This document shows positions 33,582-41,421 of a DNA stretch of 64,000 nt, one piece after another (position 1 is the stretch's first letter; each line of letters starts with the position of its first letter). Source of the DNA: CAZPKH01 sp964587165 (GTDB lineage Bacteria > Bacteroidota > Bacteroidia > Bacteroidales > Muribaculaceae). The notes beneath the pieces were generated by a model. That model saw only the letters and a list, made by a program, of their open reading frames with translations. It ran no database searches and was not told the origin of the DNA. The position numbers and the translations under genes were made by a program. Location of the stretch: positions 14,148-78,147 of the forward strand of contig CAZPKH010000004.1 of assembly GCA_964587165.1 (NCBI GenBank). Direction: 5' to 3'.

Positions 33582-35162
33582 ATGTCAACACTGACCGACG
33601 AAATAAGCCGCCGGCGCACGTTCGCCATCATCTCACACCCCGACGCCGGCAAGACCACTCTCACCGAGAAGCTCCTTCTATTCGGTGGCGCCATCCATGT
33701 GGCCGGCGCCGTGAAGAGCAACAAGATCAAGAAAACAGCCACTTCCGACTGGATGGAGATCGAGAAGCAGCGCGGCATCTCTGTGGCTACCTCGGTGATG
33801 GGCTTCAACTACGGCGACTACAAGATCAACATCCTCGACACCCCCGGCCACCAGGATTTCGCCGAAGATACTTACCGCACCCTTACGGCTGTCGACTCCG
33901 TAATCATAGTGGTCGACGTGGCCAAAGGCGTGGAACAGCAGACCCGCAAGCTCATGGAGGTGTGCCGGATGCGCAACACTCCGGTGATCATCTTCGTAAA
34001 CAAGCTCGACCGCGAGGGCCGCGATCCGTTCGATATACTCGACGAGCTCGAATCTGAGCTCAAGATCAGCGTCCGCCCGCTGTCGTGGCCCATCAATATC
34101 GGGGCGCGCTTCAAGGGCGTATACAATATTTATGAAAACTCGCTCGACCTTTTCACCCCCGACAAGCAGCGAGTGTCGGAGCGCGTGGAGATCGACTCTG
34201 TCGACGATCCGCGTATCGACGAGGCAGTAGGCGAAGCCGACGCCGCCAAGCTGCGCGAGGATCTGGAGCTGATCGAAGGTGTATACCCGCAGTTCGACGA
34301 GCAGGAGTATCTTGCCGGCCAGGTAGCTCCGGTATTCTTCGGATCGGCGCTCAACACCTTCGGTGTCAAGGAGCTGCTCGACTGCTTCGTCAAGATCGCA
34401 CCGTCGCCGCGACCCGTGGCTGCCGAAGAGCGTACGATCGACCCCGCCGAGGAAGCTTTCAGCGGATTCATCTTCAAGATACACGCCAATATGGACCCCA
34501 ACCACCGCTCGTGCATAGCTTTCTGCAAAATTTGCTCCGGCAAGTTTGAGCGCAACGAGGGGTATCGGCATATCCGCTCGGGCAAAGTGATGCGCTTTGC
34601 CTCGCCCACCGCTTTCATGGCTCAGAAAAAGAGCGTGGTCGACGAGGCTTACCCCGGCGACATCGTCGGCATACCCGATACAGGCAACTTCAAGATCGGC
34701 GACACCCTCACATCCGGCGAGACGCTGCACTTCAAGGGGCTGCCGTCGTTCTCGCCCGAGATGTTCAAATATATCGAGAACACCGACCCCATGAAGTCCA
34801 AACAGCTTGAAAAAGGGATCCAGCAGCTCATGGACGAAGGTGTTGCGCAGCTTTTTGTAAACCAGTTCAACGGCCGCAAGATAATCGGCACCGTCGGGCA
34901 GCTCCAGTTTGAAGTGATACAGTACCGTCTGCAGCACGAGTACGGAGCGCAGTGCCGCTGGGAGCCGATGTCGATGTACAAAGCGTGCTGGATAGAGAGC
35001 GACGACGCCGAAGCATTGGCCGCCTTCAAGAAGCGCAAATATCAGTTCATGGCCACCGACCGCGACGGCCGCGACGTATTCATGGCCGACTCGTCGTATG
35101 TGCTCACCATGGCTCAGCAAGACTTCCCCAAGCTGAAGTTTCATTTTTCGAGCGAATTTTAA
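33582..35162 (+). CDS. prfC: Peptide chain release factor 3
   Basis: Translational GTPase of 526 residues that recycles RF1/RF2 from the ribosome after termination. G1 motif is SHPDAGKTTLTEKLL, G3 is DTPGHQDFAEDTYRTL, and G4 is VNKLDREGRDP. The C-terminal part has the RF3-specific QLQFEVIQYRLQHEYGAQ segment. Length is normal. A long open frame on the opposite strand is a shadow of its codon bias. Confidence 0.97.
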   Translation: MSTLTDEISRRRTFAIISHPDAGKTTLTEKLLLFGGAIHVAGAVKSNKIKKTATSDWMEIEKQRGISVATSVMGFNYGDYKINILDTPGHQDFAEDTYRTLTAVDSVIIVVDVAKGVEQQTRKLMEVCRMRNTPVIIFVNKLDREGRDPFDILDELESELKISVRPLSWPINIGARFKGVYNIYENSLDLFTPDKQRVSERVEIDSVDDPRIDEAVGEADAAKLREDLELIEGVYPQFDEQEYLAGQVAPVFFGSALNTFGVKELLDCFVKIAPSPRPVAAEERTIDPAEEAFSGFIFKIHANMDPNHRSCIAFCKICSGKFERNEGYRHIRSGKVMRFASPTAFMAQKKSVVDEAYPGDIVGIPDTGNFKIGDTLTSGETLHFKGLPSFSPEMFKYIENTDPMKSKQLEKGIQQLMDEGVAQLFVNQFNGRKIIGTVGQLQFEVIQYRLQHEYGAQCRWEPMSMYKACWIESDDAEALAAFKKRKYQFMATDRDGRDVFMADSSYVLTMAQQDFPKLKFHFSSEF

Positions 35163-35188
35163 CCCAATAAGATACAACACATTATAAT

Positions 35189-36238
35189 ATGTACGCGCAG
35201 TCTGAGCACCGTCTCCCGGCCGAATGGGAGGATCATCGGGTCATTTTGATGGCGTGGCCGCACGCGGCTACCGACTGGGAGCCTATGCTCGCCGAGGCAC
35301 AGGAGTGCTATGTGAGGATCATCGAGGCTATCGCCCGCTTTGAGACTGTGCTGCTTATCTCGCCCGACCCTGCCGAACCAATGGCTCGTCTGGCTCACAT
35401 TGACCCTGAAAGAATCGTATTTGCCGCCGTGCCGACCAACGATACTTGGACGCGCGACTACGGCCCTATCACGATAGCCGACGGCGATTCGCTCTTCCCG
35501 GCCGACTTTGTGTTCAACGGCTGGGGCATGAAATTTCCGGCAAATCTCGATAATGAGGTGAACCGGCGCCTGCGCTCGGCCGGCATCTTGCGTGCGTTGC
35601 GCAATCGCCGCAATATGGTGCTCGAAGGGGGCTCTATCGAGTCGAACGGTTGCGGCGCCATCATGACTACGTCGCAGTGCCTGTATGAATTCAACCGCAA
35701 CAGCGGTATGACCGAGGCCGAAATAATCGAGCGTCTGTCGGATATTCTCGGTGCACGCGCCGACATGCTTGTGCTCGATCATGGCAGCATATCGGGCGAC
35801 GATACCGACGGACATATCGACACGCTCGCCCGATTTGCCGATCCGCAGACTATCCTATACGTCGCGCCTCCGGCCGACAGCGCCGATGCCGACCATCGCG
35901 GGCTTTCGCTTATGGAGCGCGAGCTGCGCGCAAAATGGCCGTACAAGCTTGTGGCTCTCCCCTTCGCCGGACCGGTATATGATCCCGACGACGGCTCCCG
36001 TCTGCCGGCCACATACGCCAACTTCCTGATCACTCCGACGGCTGTCATCGTGCCTACCTACGGCCTCGCCACCGATGCCGAAGCTCTCGCCACGATAGGG
36101 AGCTGCTTCCCCGGGCGGGAGTGTGTGGGCGTAGACTGCCGCGCGCTGATACGCCAGCACGGTTCGCTGCACTGCGCCACGATGCAACTCTACGGCTCGA
36201 CACTCAACCTTGATGCCTCCTCAATACGCCGATTATGA
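35189..36238 (+). CDS. aguA: Agmatine deiminase family protein
   Basis: Porphyromonas-type peptidyl-arginine deiminase/agmatine deiminase family, 349 residues, expected to hydrolyse agmatine to N-carbamoylputrescine and ammonia. Active-site segments are TWTRDYGPITI near residue 88, EGGSIESNG near residue 147 and DDTDGHIDTLARFAD near residue 208. The C-terminal catalytic Cys is probably the one in SLHCATMQLY. No signal peptide is seen, so it is cytosolic and more likely agmatine deiminase than an exported protein deiminase. It overlaps the amidase gene by 4 bp, which makes a two-step pathway. Confidence 0.92.
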   Translation: MYAQSEHRLPAEWEDHRVILMAWPHAATDWEPMLAEAQECYVRIIEAIARFETVLLISPDPAEPMARLAHIDPERIVFAAVPTNDTWTRDYGPITIADGDSLFPADFVFNGWGMKFPANLDNEVNRRLRSAGILRALRNRRNMVLEGGSIESNGCGAIMTTSQCLYEFNRNSGMTEAEIIERLSDILGARADMLVLDHGSISGDDTDGHIDTLARFADPQTILYVAPPADSADADHRGLSLMERELRAKWPYKLVALPFAGPVYDPDDGSRLPATYANFLITPTAVIVPTYGLATDAEALATIGSCFPGRECVGVDCRALIRQHGSLHCATMQLYGSTLNLDASSIRRL

Positions 36239-37134
36239 AAACAGCACTCATACAGCTCAAGATCACTCCCGACACGGCAGCCAACCGTGCCCGCATAGCC
36301 GCCCAACTGCGCCAAGCTGCTGCATCCGGGGCAGAACTGGCTGTGCTTCAGGAGCTGCACGACACTCCCTACTTCTGCCAGAACGAGGATGTCGACACTT
36401 TCGATCTCGCCACACCTATCCCTGGCCCGGCTACCGATTTCTACTCGGCCATAGCTGCTGAGACTGGCCTGGTGATCGTGACATCAATGTTTGAGCGCCG
36501 GGCACCGGGGCTGTATCATAACACAGCCGTAGTGTTCGAACGCGACGGCTCGACAGCCGGCATCTACCGCAAAATGCACATACCCGACGACCCGGCATAC
36601 TACGAGAAGTTTTACTTCACCCCCGGCGATCTCGGATTTGAGCCCATCGACACCTCCGCAGGGCGCCTTGGAGTGCTCGTGTGCTGGGATCAATGGTACC
36701 CGGAAGCTGCCCGGCTGATGGCTCTCCGCGGCGCCGATATCCTGATATATCCCACCGCCATAGGGTATGCCGACGCCGACACCCCCGACGAGCAGGAGCG
36801 CCAGCGGCAGGCATGGATCACCGTGCAACGCGGCCATGCCGTGGCCAACGGATTGCCCGTCGTCACGGTCAACCGCACCGGCTTCGAGCCCGATCCCTCG
36901 GGAGCGACTCCGGGCATACGGTTCTGGGGGTCGAGCTTTGCTGCAGGCCCGCAGGGCGAGATACTGTGGCAGGCTCCTGTCGACGACGAAGCCACAATGA
37001 TAGTCGACATCGACATGCGCCGCTCCGAGCAGGTGCGCCGCTGGTGGCCGTTCCTGCGCGACCGCCGCATCGACGCTTACGGCGGCCTCACCTCACGATT
37101 CCTTGACAAACCACTCAACAGTCAATCAAAATAA
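36235..37134 (+). CDS. aguB: N-carbamoylputrescine amidase (nitrilase superfamily)
   Basis: Carbon-nitrogen hydrolase of 299 residues, expected to convert N-carbamoylputrescine to putrescine, CO2 and ammonia. The nitrilase triad is visible: Glu in LAVLQELHDTPYF, Lys in IYRKMHIPDDP, Cys in GVLVCWDQWYPEAARLMAL. HDTPYFCQNED and PGDLGFEPIDT segments match this subfamily. It overlaps the agmatine deiminase gene by 4 bp and guaA by 1 bp, so all three are likely on one message. Confidence 0.94.
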   Translation: MKTALIQLKITPDTAANRARIAAQLRQAAASGAELAVLQELHDTPYFCQNEDVDTFDLATPIPGPATDFYSAIAAETGLVIVTSMFERRAPGLYHNTAVVFERDGSTAGIYRKMHIPDDPAYYEKFYFTPGDLGFEPIDTSAGRLGVLVCWDQWYPEAARLMALRGADILIYPTAIGYADADTPDEQERQRQAWITVQRGHAVANGLPVVTVNRTGFEPDPSGATPGIRFWGSSFAAGPQGEILWQAPVDDEATMIVDIDMRRSEQVRRWWPFLRDRRIDAYGGLTSRFLDKPLNSQSK

Positions 37135-38666
37135 TGGTTCAAGAAAAGATTATTATCCTTGACTTCGGCTCGCAGACCACTCAGCTGATAGCCCGCCGCA
37201 TCCGCGAGCTTAACCAGTACTGCGAAATTCTGCCGTACAACAAATTTCCTGAAGGCGCTGAGGCCGAAGGGGTAATCGGTGTGATACTCTCCGGATCGCC
37301 CTTCTCCGTCTACGACCCCGCGGCCTTCAAGATCGACGTCGAAGCTCTTGCCTCCCGCTATCCGCTGCTCGGCATATGCTACGGCGCTCAGCTCATGGCC
37401 TATCAGGCAGGCGGCTCGGTCGAGCCCGCAGCCTCCCGCGAGTACGGACGTGCCAAGCTGGTGAAGGTCGACGACGCCGACCCGCTGATGGCCGGCATAC
37501 TACCCGGCGCGCAGGTGTGGATGAGCCACGGCGACACCATAACATCGCTCCCCGACGGTTTCGGCATCGTAGCTTCGACCGACGATGTGCCTGTGGCAGC
37601 CTACCGCGTGGCAGGCAAGCAGCGCTGGGGCGTACAGTTTCATCCCGAGGTATACCACTCGGAGTGCGGCGCACAGCTTCTCAAAAACTTTGTTGTCGGG
37701 ATATGCGGCGGCCATCAGGCATGGAGCGCCGACTCTTTTATAGAGACAACCGTCCGGCAGTTGCGCGACACTCTCGGCGACGACCGTGTGATACTCGGCC
37801 TCTCGGGGGGTGTGGACTCGTCGGTAGCGGCTGTATTGCTCAACCGCGCCATCGGCGACCGCCTCACCTGCATATTCGTGGATCACGGCATGCTGCGTAA
37901 GAATGAAGCGCGCGATGTGATCGAAGATTACCGCGGCCTCGGCCTCAATGTAGTAGGCGTCGACGCGTCGGCCAAATTTTTCACCGAGCTGGCCGGTGTC
38001 ACCGAGCCCGAGCGCAAGCGCAAAATCATAGGCGCCGGCTTCATAGACGTGTTCGAGCAGGAAGCCAAAAAGGTAGAGGGTGCACGCTGGCTCGGGCAGG
38101 GCACAATCTACCCTGACTGCATCGAGTCGCTTTCGATCACAGGCACAACCATAAAAAGCCATCACAATGTGGGCGGACTGCCCGAGCGCATGAACCTCAA
38201 GCTCGTAGAGCCGCTTCGCTGGCTGTTCAAGGACGAAGTGCGTCGTGTAGGGCGTGCCCTCGGGATGCCCGAGCACCTTATTTCGCGCCATCCGTTCCCG
38301 GGCCCCGGCCTGGCAGTACGTATACTCGGCGACATCACCCCTGAGAAAGTAGCCACACTCCAGGAAGCCGACCATATATTCATCGACGGCCTGCGCCGCT
38401 GGGGTCTCTACGACAAAGTATGGCAGGCAGGCGTAGTGCTTCTGCCGGTACAGACAGTAGGCGTGATGGGCGACGAGCGCACCTACGAGCGCGCTGTAGC
38501 TCTCCGCGCCGTGACATCGACCGATGCCATGACAGCCGACTGGGCACACCTACCCTACGAATTTTTGGCCGAGATCTCGTCGATGATCATCAACAAAGTG
38601 CGCGGCGTAAACCGCGTATGCTACGACATCTCCTCCAAACCGCCAAGCACCATCGAGTGGGAATAA
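37134..38666 (+). CDS. guaA: GMP synthase (glutamine-hydrolysing)
   Basis: Enzyme of 510 residues converting XMP to GMP. The class I glutaminase domain (about 1-195) has the Cys in LGICYGAQLMAYQAG and the His-Glu pair in GVQFHPEVYHSE. The ATP pyrophosphatase domain has the P-loop GLSGGVDSSVAAVLL, and the dimerisation domain includes RHPFPGPGLAVRI and ends in the conserved PPSTIEWE. Its ATG overlaps the TAA of the preceding gene by one base, an unusually tight join to polyamine genes. Confidence 0.98.
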   Translation: MVQEKIIILDFGSQTTQLIARRIRELNQYCEILPYNKFPEGAEAEGVIGVILSGSPFSVYDPAAFKIDVEALASRYPLLGICYGAQLMAYQAGGSVEPAASREYGRAKLVKVDDADPLMAGILPGAQVWMSHGDTITSLPDGFGIVASTDDVPVAAYRVAGKQRWGVQFHPEVYHSECGAQLLKNFVVGICGGHQAWSADSFIETTVRQLRDTLGDDRVILGLSGGVDSSVAAVLLNRAIGDRLTCIFVDHGMLRKNEARDVIEDYRGLGLNVVGVDASAKFFTELAGVTEPERKRKIIGAGFIDVFEQEAKKVEGARWLGQGTIYPDCIESLSITGTTIKSHHNVGGLPERMNLKLVEPLRWLFKDEVRRVGRALGMPEHLISRHPFPGPGLAVRILGDITPEKVATLQEADHIFIDGLRRWGLYDKVWQAGVVLLPVQTVGVMGDERTYERAVALRAVTSTDAMTADWAHLPYEFLAEISSMIINKVRGVNRVCYDISSKPPSTIEWE

Positions 38667-38683
38667 TCCCGCTTTAAATCATA

Positions 38684-38722
38684 CAATCAGCCACTTAGCG
38701 ATCGTCGCTGAGTGGCTGATTG
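38684..38722 (+). terminator. Terminator of the agu-guaA operon
   Basis: Arms of 18 bp (38684-38701 and 38705-38722) with one G-T pair and a 3-base loop, 17 bp after the guaA stop codon. A short A/T stretch follows. Confidence 0.85.
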
Positions 38723-38738
38723 GTTAAAATAACGCCTT

Positions 38739-38841
38739 CAAACTCGGAGGTCGGGTACTTCAGCGCCCGACATTATCTTCGACTGACGTTATCCTCGGGC
38801 CATGAATGACCCGATCTCCAAGGACTCGCCCTCCGAGTTTG
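38739..38841. repeat. REP-like inverted repeat (copies 2 and 3)
   Basis: Left arm 38739-38763 and right arm 38816-38841, inverted, match at about 20 of 25 positions around a CTCGGAGG core. Both resemble the unit downstream of folE at 31571-31595. The spacer holds further small palindromes (TCGGG/CCCGA flanking 38751-38770, and GGGCCATGAATGACCC). The element lies between the convergent guaA and amylase genes, a typical location for palindromic intergenic repeats. Confidence 0.6.
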
Positions 38842-38869
38842 CTCTTGGGGTGGGTGTTGGGGCTTTTTC

Positions 38870-40579
38870 TTAATGTTTGGTTTTGTGGGAGAGGTTCTTG
38901 TGGCGGATGCGCCATACGGCTGCGCCATAGGGGGCAAGCGCGACGGCAAACGGGGCGTCGGGAGAGAATGTCTTCTGCATCTTGTCGCCGGTGAGCAGTT
39001 CCTGGGCCACACAGGTGCCTTGAGGCAGCCCTAACAGCTCGAAAGCGTGTGCCGGGATATTGACCTGGAGTGTGTGGGGGCGAGAGTCGAAGTTGGCCGC
39101 CACGACAAGTGTCTCGTCGCCGTGCGAACGCAGGAAAAGGTAGTGGCGATGGGGGTCGACTGTCGGATTCTCGTAATTTACATACATCAGATCGAAGAAC
39201 GCACCTTCGCGTATAGCAGGCTCTGAGTTGCAGAGTTTCAGCACCTTGGCATAGAACGCCCGTAGTCGCTGCTCGGCAGGTGTAAGCCGTGCGTTGCCGG
39301 GATGGCCGCCGTTGAGCCAGCGGCGCAGGGTGGGTATGCTCCAGTAGTCGAATATTGTGGTGCGTCCGTCGTGGCCGCTGTACCCTTCGGCATCGACGGC
39401 CTGCTCGCCGAGCTCCTGACCGGCGTAAATCATCACCGGGCCCGAGCTTATCATGGTGCTCACGACAAACGGAGCCGCGATCTTCGAGGGGTCGCCGGCG
39501 AAAAATCTCGAGCCGAAACGTTGCTCGTCGTGGTTTTCGAGGAAGTTGAGCATGTTAGCCCCTATCCCCTCGACTGTCTGCCAGCAGTTTGTGATGGTTG
39601 CGGCAGAGTAGTTGGAGCAAAGCACACCGCGCAGAGTGTCGTATAGACCGACCTTATCGTAGAGGAAGTCGAAGCCGCCGATATGGATGAAATCGCGGTA
39701 AAGAGCCGGATCGTAAATCTCGGCTATGAATTTGATATACGGATAGTAGCGGCGCACTTCGGCGATGGCCCAGTGCCAGAACTCGAGGGGCACCATGTGC
39801 ACCATATCGCAGCGGAAGGCATCGACACCGCGTGATGCCCAGAAGCGGAGTATGTTGAGCATCTTGATCCATGTGTCGGGGATCGGGTCGAAATGGGTCG
39901 ACCCGTCGCCGTAGTCGCGGCCATAGTTGAGCTTCACGGTGTCGTACCAGTCGAAACGGCCGGGAAAAGCTGTGAAGCAGTCGTTGCCCGACACTTTTGC
40001 GGGGAACTCCACATAGGCATCATCGCCGGAGCCCATATCGACGTCAGGCGAGAATCGTTGGCGGGGTATGTAGTAGAAATTGTTGTTCGGAGCGAAGTAC
40101 TTCGAGTTGTCGTCGTCCTGTCCAAGATCGTTCACACCTATGGGGCGAGAGTCGGAGTGATACTGTCGGGCCACATGGTTTGGCACGAAGTCGATCACCA
40201 CTTTCATGCCGGCCTTATGGGTGCGCGATACGAGAGCGTCGAACTCGGCCATACGGTTTGGCACATCGACAGCGAGATCGGGAGCTATGTCGTAATAGTC
40301 GGTGATGGCATACGGCGAGCCGGCGCGCCCTTTCACCACATGGGGGTCGGAGGCCGGTATGCCGTACTGCGAATAATCGGTCGTGGTGGCATGCTCTATC
40401 ACGCCGGTATACCAAACGTGAGTCACACCAAGATCGGCTATCTGCCCGAGTACTTCGGAGGTTATATCGTTGAGCTTTCCGCAACCGTTCTGCTCTATGG
40501 TGCCGTCGGGCACGGGAGCTTCATTGGAGTTTCCGAACAGGCGGGTGAATATCTGATAGATTACAGGCTTGGTGTCCAT
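38870..40579 (-). CDS. GH13 alpha-amylase family protein
   Basis: Glycoside hydrolase of 569 residues with no visible signal peptide, so probably cytoplasmic. The four GH13 regions are present: VVIDFVPNHVAR (I), VDAFRCDMVHMVP with the nucleophile Asp (II), FIAEIYDP with the acid/base Glu (III) and NFLENHDEQRFGS with the transition-state Asp (IV). A small beta-sheet C-terminal domain follows (TLVVAANFDSRPHTLQVNIP). Expected to act on malto-oligosaccharides or glycogen. The patatin gene precedes it by 3 bp on the same strand. Confidence 0.92.
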   Translation of the reverse strand: MDTKPVIYQIFTRLFGNSNEAPVPDGTIEQNGCGKLNDITSEVLGQIADLGVTHVWYTGVIEHATTTDYSQYGIPASDPHVVKGRAGSPYAITDYYDIAPDLAVDVPNRMAEFDALVSRTHKAGMKVVIDFVPNHVARQYHSDSRPIGVNDLGQDDDNSKYFAPNNNFYYIPRQRFSPDVDMGSGDDAYVEFPAKVSGNDCFTAFPGRFDWYDTVKLNYGRDYGDGSTHFDPIPDTWIKMLNILRFWASRGVDAFRCDMVHMVPLEFWHWAIAEVRRYYPYIKFIAEIYDPALYRDFIHIGGFDFLYDKVGLYDTLRGVLCSNYSAATITNCWQTVEGIGANMLNFLENHDEQRFGSRFFAGDPSKIAAPFVVSTMISSGPVMIYAGQELGEQAVDAEGYSGHDGRTTIFDYWSIPTLRRWLNGGHPGNARLTPAEQRLRAFYAKVLKLCNSEPAIREGAFFDLMYVNYENPTVDPHRHYLFLRSHGDETLVVAANFDSRPHTLQVNIPAHAFELLGLPQGTCVAQELLTGDKMQKTFSPDAPFAVALAPYGAAVWRIRHKNLSHKTKH

Positions 40580-40582
40580 TAT

Positions 40583-41377
40583 TTAAGATTTATGTAATGT
40601 GAATCCGGCAGCGCGGAGAGTGGCCGCAGCGTTCTGATAGCCGGCGTTGTAGACGGAGCGTATACCCTTGAGGTCAAACACTTTATATTGTGCTATCTCG
40701 GTGGTCTCGACCGCAAGATCGCAGAGCGCGAGATCGGCCACCACATTGTTTTTCACCAGGATATTGTACGACTGCTGCGCCAAACCCAGCAGCGAGTTCT
40801 TATATTTCTTCTGCACCACGGGGCTTACGTTCACCCCTAAGAGGTATTTGCATTTGTCGCGTATGATCCACGACGGGAGGTTGTGTAGCATCCCGCCGTC
40901 GACATAGTGTATGCCGTCGATCTTCTGCGGCTGAAACACGATCGGTATCGAGCACGAGGCAGCCACACAGTCGGCGATGTTGCCTTTGGAGAATACGGCC
41001 GGCACGCCGTGGTCGATATCGGTTGCGCCAATATAGGTAGGCACGGGCAGATCCTCGATGTTTTCGTACGGTATGGTGCGCCGCAGAAATTTCTTGAATC
41101 CGTCCATCTTGAAGAAACCGGCTTTCGGCACCCCAAGCTCGGCAAACGACATAAACGACTCCTCGCTGAAAGCTTCAAGGATCTGAGCCGGAGTCATGCG
41201 CGCGGCATACATCACAGCCACTACCGAGCCGGCACTCACACCCGCAATCACGTTGGGGCGTATGCCGGCCTCTTCCATCGCCTGAAGAGCGCCGCAGTGA
41301 GCGAAGCCGCGGGCTCCGCCTCCGCTCAGGGCGATCCCTACGCGGGCTTGCTGCTGGGCTGACCGAAATCTGAACAT
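40583..41377 (-). CDS. Patatin-like phospholipase
   Basis: Cytosolic RssA-like serine hydrolase of 264 residues. The oxyanion-hole glycines are in ALSGGGARGFAHCGAL, the catalytic Ser in AGVSAGSVVA, and the catalytic Asp in YVDGGMLHNLP, so the Ser-Asp dyad is complete. Patatins cleave acyl chains from phospholipids; the true substrate is not known. The start codon lies 28 bp downstream of a C10GTTC tract identical to that before dnaA. The gene sits 44 bp after alaS and 3 bp before the amylase gene. Confidence 0.92.
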   Translation of the reverse strand: MFRFRSAQQQARVGIALSGGGARGFAHCGALQAMEEAGIRPNVIAGVSAGSVVAVMYAARMTPAQILEAFSEESFMSFAELGVPKAGFFKMDGFKKFLRRTIPYENIEDLPVPTYIGATDIDHGVPAVFSKGNIADCVAASCSIPIVFQPQKIDGIHYVDGGMLHNLPSWIIRDKCKYLLGVNVSPVVQKKYKNSLLGLAQQSYNILVKNNVVADLALCDLAVETTEIAQYKVFDLKGIRSVYNAGYQNAAATLRAAGFTLHKS

Positions 41378-41405
41378 CTGTGCTACCGGTGTTTAAGGGG
41401 TGAAC

Positions 41406-41415
41406 GGGGGGGGGG
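41406..41415. repeat. Homopolymeric G10 (C10 on gene strand) tract before the patatin gene
   Basis: Ten consecutive G on the plus strand, again preceded by GAAC, so the minus strand reads C10GTTC. It lies between the alaS stop codon and the patatin start codon, 28 bp upstream of the latter. The match to the dnaA leader tract covers 14 bases. Confidence 0.9.
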
Positions 41416-41421
41416 ATACAG

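Noticed and set aside
33678..35180. 500-codon open frame antisense to prfC
   Set aside because: It is a codon-bias shadow of prfC, with His/Val/Leu-rich sequence and no family resemblance.
37500..38549. 349-codon open frame antisense to guaA
   Set aside because: Shadow of guaA; composition typical of reverse-complement translation.
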